A DNA stretch of 12,476 nt from NCBI GenBank assembly GCA_945837185.1, contig CAMAMZ010000053.1:1-12476 (forward strand), written 5' to 3'. The stretch comes from an uncultured Bacteroidales bacterium. GTDB taxonomy: Bacteria > Bacteroidota > Bacteroidia > Bacteroidales > Bacteroidaceae. Shown piece by piece: positions 6,158-12,476 of this stretch. The notes under the pieces were generated by a model. The model was not told the origin of the DNA. It saw only the letters and a program-made list of their open reading frames with translations, and did not search any database. The position numbers and the translations under genes are program-made. The first letter of the stretch is position 1. The number at the start of each line of letters is the position of its first letter.

Positions 6158-7282
6158 ATGCAATTCACCATTTCCAGCACTACGCTGAACAATCGGCTGC
6201 AAACCCTATCCAAGGTTATTAACAGCAAGAATACCCTGCAGATTCTGGATAGCTTTCTATTTGAAATAACCGATGGCGAACTTCACATTACCGCTTCCGA
6301 CAGCGAGAACGTACTCCAGTCACATTTGGCTCTTGATGCACACGAAGGTGAAGGTACTTTTGCCGTAAACAGCCAAACTATCCTCAATGCCCTGCGCGAA
6401 CTGCCTGAACAGCCGTTGCAGTTTAACATCAACACCAATATGGCTACCATTTCGATAGCTTATCAGGGAGGTGAATACAACTTCACCGTGCAGGACGCAA
6501 CTGACTATCCCAAGGTGGCAACCATGTTCGTAAATCCCAGCGTCATTACCATTGATGCCAATATATTGAGCAGCAATATCAACCGCTCTATCTTTGCTTT
6601 GGGTGTAGATGACTTGCGCCCGGTAATGACAGGCATTTATTTTGACTTGGCTACCGACAGTCTTTCAATAGTGGCCAGCGACGGCCATAAGTTGGTTCGT
6701 AACCGCAACCTACTGGTAAAGAGCGATGCTCCTGCATCCTTTATCCTGCCACGCAAGCCTGCCATGCTGCTGAAGAACATCCTCACGAAGGACGGGGGCG
6801 ATGTGGTCATCAAGTTTGATAACAGAAGTGCAGAAATCACCTATGCTGAAGGCAAGCTCACCTGCCGACTCATAGAAGGGCGCTACCCGAACTATAACTC
6901 CGTGATACCGCAAGACAACCCCAACCAGCTCGTCATCGACCGCAAGGCATTGCTAAGTGCCTTGAAGCGTGTTCTGCCCTTTGGAAGCAAGAGCAGCCAG
7001 CTTATCAAACTGAGTCTCGATGCCGGTGCCTTGGAAGTGTCGTCGGAAGATATCGACTACTCGACCAAAGCTCACGAAAGCATTCTCTGCGAATACACGG
7101 GCAGGAAGATGTCGATAGGATTCAAAGGGAGCTCGCTCACCGATATACTCAGCAACCTGGAAAGTGAGGAGGTTACCATTGAACTGGGCGACCCAAGCCG
7201 TGCGGGATTGATCATGCCAAGCACACAGCCAGAAAACGAGGATGTACTGACGCTTGTTATGCCGATGCTGCTCAACGAATGA
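6158..7282 (+). CDS. dnaN: DNA polymerase III beta subunit (sliding clamp)
   Basis: DnaN forms the homodimeric ring that encircles DNA and tethers polymerase III and repair proteins. The 374-residue length fits three tandem clamp domains of about 120-125 residues each. The N-terminus MQFTISSTTLNNRLQTLSKV leads into INSKNTLQILDSFLFEI, a typical first-domain signature. The middle domain has SIVASDGHKLV and FILPRKPAMLLKNIL. The chain closes with the clamp-typical ending LTLVMPMLLNE, whose MPM contributes to the partner-binding pocket. The ATG follows an A-rich leader (AATAAAGAT), normal for Bacteroidetes. It is divergent from the DUF3127 gene and heads a replication/repair gene run. Confidence 0.98.
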   Translation: MQFTISSTTLNNRLQTLSKVINSKNTLQILDSFLFEITDGELHITASDSENVLQSHLALDAHEGEGTFAVNSQTILNALRELPEQPLQFNINTNMATISIAYQGGEYNFTVQDATDYPKVATMFVNPSVITIDANILSSNINRSIFALGVDDLRPVMTGIYFDLATDSLSIVASDGHKLVRNRNLLVKSDAPASFILPRKPAMLLKNILTKDGGDVVIKFDNRSAEITYAEGKLTCRLIEGRYPNYNSVIPQDNPNQLVIDRKALLSALKRVLPFGSKSSQLIKLSLDAGALEVSSEDIDYSTKAHESILCEYTGRKMSIGFKGSSLTDILSNLESEEVTIELGDPSRAGLIMPSTQPENEDVLTLVMPMLLNE

Positions 7283-7317
7283 TGGGCCAACGTTGCGACA
7301 ACATGACTGATGACCGT

Positions 7318-7331
7318 GAAAAGGCCTTTTC
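7318..7331. promoter_or_regulatory. 14-bp palindrome between dnaN and the exonuclease gene
   Basis: GAAAAGGCCTTTTC is a perfect 14-bp palindrome in the 126-bp gap between dnaN and the next gene. It could be a protein-binding site or a short RNA stem, but it has no loop or T-run that would make it a good terminator. The rest of the gap (7283-7408) holds no gene and no consensus promoter. Confidence 0.3.
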
Positions 7332-7408
7332 GCGCAAAGAGAAAGAAAGAAATTGATGCAAAAGGCTGGATGACGCAAAAGAAACAATATACATAAACAT
7401 TTCAAATC

Positions 7409-8263
7409 GTGAAACTGAATTTAACAAAACCTTTGGTAGTCTTTGATTTGGAAACTACCGGTCTTGAAATAGCGAAAGACCGCATCATACAACTTTCCTA
7501 TATCAAAGTTTATCCGGAAGGTAAGGAAGAACGCAACACGCTGTTTGTAAACCCCGAAAAGCCTATCCCGCCTGTAGTGACGGAACTTACGGGCATTGGC
7601 GACGCAGATGTGAAGGACGCTCCTACATTCAAGGAACTTTCCAGCGAATTGCTGAAAACATTCAAAGGCTGCGATTTCGCAGGCTACAATTCCAACAACT
7701 TCGATATTCCGATGCTGGCAGAAGAGTTTTTGCGGGCAGGTATTGACTTCGACTTTTCCAAATGCCGACTGATCGATGCGCATACCATTTTCTGCAAGAT
7801 GGAACGAAGGAATCTTGCAGCGGCCTACAAGTTCTATTGCGGGCGCAAGATGGAGGAAGACTTTGAGGCACACCGTGCCGACCAAGATACTGAGGCAACC
7901 TATCGTGTGCTGATGGGTGAACTTGACCGCTATAATCCCGAAACGGCTGAAGAACCCGACCGAGCTCTGACCAACGATATGGACGCTCTGGCGCAATTTT
8001 CAAAACAAAATGACAACGTGGATTTTGCCGGACGCATGATATGGAAGGAGATGACCGATGCGGCAGGCAATGTGCTCACCAATGCCGATGGTACCGTACG
8101 CAAACAGGAGGTGTTCAACTTTGGTAAATATAAAGGATGGGCGGTAGCGGAAGTATTGCGGAAAGATCCGGGCTATTACAGCTGGATTCTTGCTTCTGAC
8201 TTCACCAACAACACCAAACAAGTGCTGACACGCATCCGCCTTAGAGAATTCAATAACCGATAG
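7409..8263 (+). CDS. DEDDh 3'-5' exonuclease (DnaQ/epsilon-like) with C-terminal FGKYKG domain
   Basis: This 284-residue protein has an RNase T/DnaQ-type exonuclease domain (about residues 8-172) followed by a small C-terminal domain. Exo I is FDLETTGLE with D13 and E15. Exo II is YNSNNFDIPML with D99. Exo III is HRADQD with H155 and D160, which defines the DEDDh class, so the metal-dependent active site looks intact. Residues 236-262 (FNFGKYKGWAVAEVL...YYSWIL) resemble the small DUF3820-type domain. The start is GTG at 7409: no ATG precedes the Exo I motif in frame, and translation must begin before residue 10. Its place directly after dnaN suggests a proofreading or repair exonuclease, possibly clamp-associated. 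Whether it acts as the polymerase III epsilon subunit cannot be told from sequence. Confidence 0.92.
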   Translation: MKLNLTKPLVVFDLETTGLEIAKDRIIQLSYIKVYPEGKEERNTLFVNPEKPIPPVVTELTGIGDADVKDAPTFKELSSELLKTFKGCDFAGYNSNNFDIPMLAEEFLRAGIDFDFSKCRLIDAHTIFCKMERRNLAAAYKFYCGRKMEEDFEAHRADQDTEATYRVLMGELDRYNPETAEEPDRALTNDMDALAQFSKQNDNVDFAGRMIWKEMTDAAGNVLTNADGTVRKQEVFNFGKYKGWAVAEVLRKDPGYYSWILASDFTNNTKQVLTRIRLREFNNR

Positions 8264-8284
8264 CGGTAGAAGAGCCTATTGCTG

Positions 8285-9214
8285 ATGACAGACAGACATC
8301 ATAAAACGGGTTGGGTTACCTATTCTCTGCTTGCATTCCTCGCCTTTTTTGCCTTCACTCCGATGCAGGCGCAGGAACTGGAGGCGAGGATCACCATCAA
8401 TCATAGTCAGGTGCAAGGAACGGATGCTACGATATTCAACAATCTGCAGCAAACACTGGAGCAGTTTATCAACGGACATAGGTGGACAAACCTTCAGTTC
8501 CAGAAACATGAACGCATTGTTTGCAGTTTCAACATCACCGTAACTGCCTATGATGCCGCTGCCAACCTGTTCACCTGCAAGGCATTGATACAGTCAAACC
8601 GCCCTGTCTACAATTCGGCTTACACCACCACTGTGTTCCACAATACTGACAACGACTTCGTGTTTGAGTTCGCGCAATTCGACCAGTTGAACTTCAACGA
8701 GGAACAGGTGGACAACCAACTCACCGCACTCATTGCTTACTACGCATTGTTGATGATAGGACTCGACCTCGACAGCTTCTCGCCCTTTGGAGGTGAAGAG
8801 GTGCTGCAAAGGTGCATGCTTGTGGCCAACAGTGCCCAGCAACTTAACTTCCCCGGATGGAAAGCTTTTGAGAGCAGTAAGAACCGCTATGCCTTCATCA
8901 GCGACTATCTGGATGTGGCCATGCGCCCCTTCCGGCAACTGCAATACGACTACTATCGAAAAGGGCTCGACGCAATGGCACTCAACCCTTCACGCGCACG
9001 CAATGGCATCACCGAGTCGCTCACCTTGTTAGACAAAAGCCATGCTCAACGCCCTATGAGTCTGCTCCCCCAAATATGGACCGACTACAAACGCGATGAA
9101 CTGGCCAATATCTACAAGGGCAACGGTACGGCCAAAGAACGTGAAAGTATTTACAACCTATTGTTTGGCATTAACCCCAGTCAGCATACAGCCTGGGAAA
9201 AAATCAAAGAATAA
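8285..9214 (+). CDS. porD: DUF4835 family protein, PorD-like
   Basis: This secreted Bacteroidetes-specific protein is recognised as DUF4835, annotated elsewhere as PorD of the type IX secretion system. That functional link is from memory and only moderately certain. The N-terminus is a good signal peptide: basic MTDRHHKTGW, then hydrophobic YSLLAFLAFFAF, with probable cleavage after TPMQA before QELEA. The mature part begins with EARITINHSQVQGTD, a family hallmark, and has TTVFHNTDNDFVFEFAQ, LIAYYALLMIGLDLDSFSPFGG and GWKAFESSKNRY further on, all characteristic. I chose the ATG at 8285; a TTG at 8279 in the same frame would add two residues and is less likely. A purine-rich AGAAGA at about 8268-8273 may be the ribosome-binding site. 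It lies 21 bp after the exonuclease stop and 6 bp before recN, so it is part of the operon. Confidence 0.85.
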   Translation: MTDRHHKTGWVTYSLLAFLAFFAFTPMQAQELEARITINHSQVQGTDATIFNNLQQTLEQFINGHRWTNLQFQKHERIVCSFNITVTAYDAAANLFTCKALIQSNRPVYNSAYTTTVFHNTDNDFVFEFAQFDQLNFNEEQVDNQLTALIAYYALLMIGLDLDSFSPFGGEEVLQRCMLVANSAQQLNFPGWKAFESSKNRYAFISDYLDVAMRPFRQLQYDYYRKGLDAMALNPSRARNGITESLTLLDKSHAQRPMSLLPQIWTDYKRDELANIYKGNGTAKERESIYNLLFGINPSQHTAWEKIKE

Positions 9215-9220
9215 CGCATT

Positions 9221-10879
9221 ATGTTACGCCAACTGCATATTCAAAACTTCACTCTCATAGAAGAACTGAAAATAGATTTCCATGCCGGCTTCTCTGTCAT
9301 CACAGGCGAAACAGGCGCGGGAAAAAGTATCATCCTGGGGGCTATAGCCTTGCTTTTAGGCAACAGAGCCGACATTCGTCAGGTGAGAAGCGGTGCCAAG
9401 AAATGTGTCATCGAGGCGCATTTCGACTTGTCGCACTATCATTTCAACGATTTTTTTGAGGAGAACGACCTTGATTTTGATCCTGATGACTGCATCCTTC
9501 GAAGGGAAGTGAGCGCAAGCGGCAAGAGCCGTGCCTTTATCAACGATATGCCCGTGAGCCTTGCGCTGATGCGTGAGTTGGGCAACCAACTGATAGACAT
9601 TCACAGCCAACACCAGAACTTGCTGCTGCAAAAAGATGACTTTACACTTGAGGTGGTTGACACGCTGGCGCACAACGAAGCTGTGAAGGTTGCCTACCGT
9701 CAGGCTTTTGCCCAAAGGAATGCTGTTGGGCAGCAACTTGATACGCTGAAGGAACAGATTGAAAGGAGCAGGAAGAACGAAGACTACACACGCTTCCTTT
9801 GTCAGGAACTCGACAAGGCCCAACTCACAGAAGGATTGCAGGAGCAACTGGAGCAGGAGGCTGAAACGCTTTCGCATGCTGAAGAAATAAAGACTGTTCT
9901 TTATGAAACAGCCACTACTTTGCAGGGAGATGAGGGTAACGTTGTTGAGAAACTGAAAACCACAGCCAACCAACTGCACCATCTTACTGCTGTTTTTCCT
10001 GCCGTGGCGGAACTTGCCGACCGACTTGACAGTACCTATATCGAAGTGAAGGACATTGCCAGCGAGGCAGATGCGCTCACCGATGGCATCGAATACCGAC
10101 CCGATGAGCTGGCTGCCATCAACGAACGTCTCGACATCATCTATTCCCTGCAACGCAAACACCATGTGGCCACGGTAGAGGAACTGATGGCCCTTCACAA
10201 CCAATTGCTGTCGCAACTGGAAGCTATTGACCACGGTGAAGAGCGGGTAAAGGCTTTGGAAGATGATTTCCAACGCCTCGACTCGTTGTGCAGAGAGCAG
10301 GCAGCAAAACTCACAGCCACACGCATCCGCTATGCACGAGAGGTGGAAAAGGCACTTCGTGAACGTCTTGTTCCCTTAGGCATTCCCAACGTGCGTTTTG
10401 AGGTGGAGGTGGCAGCGAAGCCTCTTGCCCATGATGGAGCCGACAAGATACAATTCCTCTTCTGCGCCAACAAAGAGGGTATGCTGCAACCTATCGGTCA
10501 GATTGCATCGGGTGGCGAAATAGCACGCGTCATGCTGTCATTGAAGGCACTTATCAGCGGAGCCGTTAAATTGCCTACCATCATCTTCGACGAGATAGAC
10601 ACAGGTGTTAGCGGCAGAGTGGCGGAAAAGATGGCACAGATGATGCACGAGATGGGCGAACAGCACCGACAGGTCATCAGCATCACGCACCTCCCGCAGA
10701 TTGCGGCACTGGGACGATACCACTACAAGGTGAAGAAAGAGGATGTGGGAGACACCACCCTCACTTCCATGCGACAGCTCAATACGGAGGAGCGCATTGA
10801 AGAAATAGCACAAATGCTCAGCGGCAGCGATATCACACCTGCTGCCATTGAAAACGCAAAATCATTATTAGGAATATGA
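9221..10879 (+). CDS. recN: DNA repair protein RecN
   Basis: RecN is an SMC-like ATPase that gathers double-strand breaks during recombinational repair. The 552-residue protein is full length. Walker A is GETGAGKS (residues 29-36) in the N-terminal head, just after the start typical of RecN (MLRQLHIQNFTLIEELKIDF). IDIHSQHQNLLL is the RecN-typical Q-rich segment. Residues about 160-375 are glutamate/glutamine-rich and heptad-like, giving the antiparallel coiled coil. The C-terminal head carries the ABC signature ASGGEIARVML (S430-G432) and Walker B PTIIFDEIDTGVSG (D457, E458), followed by ISITHLPQIAALG. The ATG is 6 bp after the DUF4835 stop. The TGA stop overlaps the next gene's ATG (ATGA, 10876-10879), indicating translational coupling. 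No LexA-like operator was seen upstream. Confidence 0.98.
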   Translation: MLRQLHIQNFTLIEELKIDFHAGFSVITGETGAGKSIILGAIALLLGNRADIRQVRSGAKKCVIEAHFDLSHYHFNDFFEENDLDFDPDDCILRREVSASGKSRAFINDMPVSLALMRELGNQLIDIHSQHQNLLLQKDDFTLEVVDTLAHNEAVKVAYRQAFAQRNAVGQQLDTLKEQIERSRKNEDYTRFLCQELDKAQLTEGLQEQLEQEAETLSHAEEIKTVLYETATTLQGDEGNVVEKLKTTANQLHHLTAVFPAVAELADRLDSTYIEVKDIASEADALTDGIEYRPDELAAINERLDIIYSLQRKHHVATVEELMALHNQLLSQLEAIDHGEERVKALEDDFQRLDSLCREQAAKLTATRIRYAREVEKALRERLVPLGIPNVRFEVEVAAKPLAHDGADKIQFLFCANKEGMLQPIGQIASGGEIARVMLSLKALISGAVKLPTIIFDEIDTGVSGRVAEKMAQMMHEMGEQHRQVISITHLPQIAALGRYHYKVKKEDVGDTTLTSMRQLNTEERIEEIAQMLSGSDITPAAIENAKSLLGI

Positions 10880-12476
10880 ATAGAATCTTTTATACACTGG
10901 TGGCGTTTTGGGTATCGATAGGTGCCTACGCCCAGATTGAGAGTGCTGCCAAATCGGTATTCACGCTCACTACATTCGACAAACAAGGGGCTATTTTGGC
11001 TTCTACCCACGGTGTTTTTGTGGGACCTGATGGGGAAGCTATCGGCGCATGGACACCCTTCATAGGTGCTGAGAAGGCTGTGATTATTGACGCCAACGGC
11101 AAACAGATGGAGGTGTGTGCTGTTCTTGGAGCCAATGAGCTCTACGATGTGTGCAAGTTCAGGGTGGCTGGTAAGGGGAAACCGGCATCTCTGGCCACCG
11201 CTCCTTCCAAGCAGGGTGATAAGGTTTGGATTCTGCACTATTCGGTAAACAAACCCCAGATTGTGCAGCGCAACATTCAAAGCACCGAACCGTTTATGGA
11301 GAAATATACCTATTATATATTCTCCTCCAACGCTCCTGAGAATGCTGAGGGCTGTCCGTTTGTGAATGCGAGAGGCGAGGTGTTGGGATTGCTGCAACAC
11401 AGCAAGGATGGTGTGCAAGTGTCGGCCACCGACGCAAATTTCGTTAATGCCATCAGCGTACCCAATGGTTTTGCGCTGTCGCTACCGGTTTTGCGCCAAA
11501 CGGGTATTCCTGTCGATTTTCCTGCCGATGTGGAGCAAGCTGCCGTTATGCTGACACTCGCCTCCGACCAAGCTGACTCTACAAAATATCAACACTATGT
11601 GGCAAACTTCATCAACCGGTTCCCCTCACGTATTGAGGGCTATGCGGCATTAGCCGGTTCACAAGCTGCTGCCAACAAACTGGAGGCTGCCGACGCCACT
11701 ATGCAGGAAGCTCTCAACAAGGTTACCAAAAAGGAAGAGGCGCATGCTGCCTACGCACGTATCATCTACCAGAAACAGGCCGTTGCTCCCGACACTACGT
11801 TTAAGGCATGGACCTTCGACAAGGCCCTCGCTGAGGCACGAGCCGCCTATGCCATTACACCGCAACCCATCTATCAACATATTGAGGGGCAGATTCTATA
11901 CGCCCAAAGCAACTATGCTGCTGCCTACAATATTTTTATGGCTTTAACAAAGACATCAATGCGCAATGGCGACCTTTTCTATTCGGCAGCACAATGCAGG
12001 GCACGTCAGCAAGCACCTCACGAAGAAATCATGGCTCTCTTAGATAGTGCCATCGTGGCATCACCCCAACCGCTTAATGGCATTGGCGCCCCTTATTTGC
12101 TTGCTCGCGGCACAGAATATTTCAACGCAAAGGAGTATCGTAAGGCTGTGAACGATTTCAACCAATACGACTCTATCATGAGCGGACGCCCTATTAGCAG
12201 CGAATTTTACTACATGCGTCATAAGGCTGAGATGCAAATACGCCAGTATCAGCAGGCACTCAACGACATTGATCGTGCCATATTGCTGAAACGTGACGAA
12301 CCTACGCTATGGGCTGAAAAGGGATCGCTACACCTGCGTTTCAACCAACTGGAGAAAGCTATACAAGCAGCTTCTATCTGTACGGAAATTGCTCCGGAAT
12401 ATGCCGACGGCTACATTATACTGGGATTGGCAAGCATGCTTTCCGACAAGAAAGAGGAAGGTAGAAAGGCCTTGCT
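10876..12476 (+). CDS. Secreted degenerate trypsin/HtrA-like domain plus TPR protein (3' end outside window)
   Basis: An uninterrupted frame of 533 codons starts at the ATG overlapping the recN stop and runs off the window, so the protein is longer. Residues 1-20 form a signal peptide (MNRIFYTLVAFWVSIGAYAQ), so it is exported. Residues 25-210 resemble a trypsin-like HtrA domain: SVFTLTTFDKQGAILASTHGVFVGPDG, then YDVCKFRV and ENAEGCPFVNARGEVLGLL. The catalytic His position reads AWTPF (T60), and the Ser motif GNSGSP reads NAEGCP (E158). Only an Asp (D91) is plausibly kept, so I infer a non-catalytic pseudoprotease. Residues about 330-530 contain TPR-like helical pairs, clearest at 405-432 (APYLLARGTEYFNAKEYRKA) and 445-515. 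TPRs usually bind partner proteins. The role is unknown. Coupling to recN is probably only transcriptional. Confidence 0.85.
   Translation, partial: MNRIFYTLVAFWVSIGAYAQIESAAKSVFTLTTFDKQGAILASTHGVFVGPDGEAIGAWTPFIGAEKAVIIDANGKQMEVCAVLGANELYDVCKFRVAGKGKPASLATAPSKQGDKVWILHYSVNKPQIVQRNIQSTEPFMEKYTYYIFSSNAPENAEGCPFVNARGEVLGLLQHSKDGVQVSATDANFVNAISVPNGFALSLPVLRQTGIPVDFPADVEQAAVMLTLASDQADSTKYQHYVANFINRFPSRIEGYAALAGSQAAANKLEAADATMQEALNKVTKKEEAHAAYARIIYQKQAVAPDTTFKAWTFDKALAEARAAYAITPQPIYQHIEGQILYAQSNYAAAYNIFMALTKTSMRNGDLFYSAAQCRARQQAPHEEIMALLDSAIVASPQPLNGIGAPYLLARGTEYFNAKEYRKAVNDFNQYDSIMSGRPISSEFYYMRHKAEMQIRQYQQALNDIDRAILLKRDEPTLWAEKGSLHLRFNQLEKAIQAASICTEIAPEYADGYIILGLASMLSDKKEEGRKAL

Noticed and set aside
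9356..10273. 305-residue minus-strand open frame
   Set aside because: It lies wholly antisense to recN, whose motifs are complete; its composition is what the reverse frame of such a gene gives.
10723..11418. 231-residue minus-strand open frame across the recN end
   Set aside because: It is antisense to the recN C-terminal head and to the signal peptide and trypsin-like domain of the next gene, both well supported.

Overview
The window looks like an ordinary chromosomal segment from a member of the Bacteroidales, most likely a Prevotella-like organism. The evidence is: promoters of the Bacteroidetes type (TTTG, about 20 nt, TAnnTTTG); few Shine-Dalgarno sequences; Bacteroidetes-restricted families (DUF3127 and DUF4835/PorD); a short-chain dehydrogenase paired with UxuA; and protein sequences close to Bacteroides/Prevotella versions. 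The genus is inferred from memory of these families and no search was run.

Layout. Positions 1-295 hold a minus-strand tRNA cluster read Ser(GCU) - Glu(CUC) - Glu(CUC). The two Glu genes are an identical tandem duplication, and the cluster is driven by a clear promoter at 340-371. After a divergent intergenic region comes glnS (744-2462) with its own promoter, a hairpin, and a DedA-family membrane protein (2561-3193). A degenerate 46-bp tandem repeat starts inside the last codons of dedA and fills most of the gap to uxuA (3376-4578). The SDR gene that probably plays the UxuB role (4584-5396) follows 5 bp later. These two give the fructuronate -> mannonate -> 2-keto-3-deoxygluconate steps of hexuronate catabolism. 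A strong 16-bp-stem hairpin (5507-5550) separates this convergent pair from a minus-strand DUF3127 gene (5577-5981), whose product ends in an SSB-like acidic tip.

From 6078 to the end is a plus-strand DNA-replication and repair run. It contains dnaN (with its own promoter), a DEDDh 3'-5' exonuclease with a C-terminal FGKYKG domain, a secreted DUF4835/PorD-like protein, recN, and, overlapping the recN stop by 4 bp, the start of a long secreted protein cut by the window edge. That last protein combines an N-terminal trypsin/HtrA-like fold, apparently lacking catalytic His and Ser, with C-terminal TPR repeats.

I saw no mobile element, CRISPR array, phage gene or defence island. The points most worth a second look are the pseudoprotease-TPR protein, the 46-bp repeat after dedA, the SSB-like tail on the DUF3127 protein, and the absence of coaBC between the exonuclease and recN.
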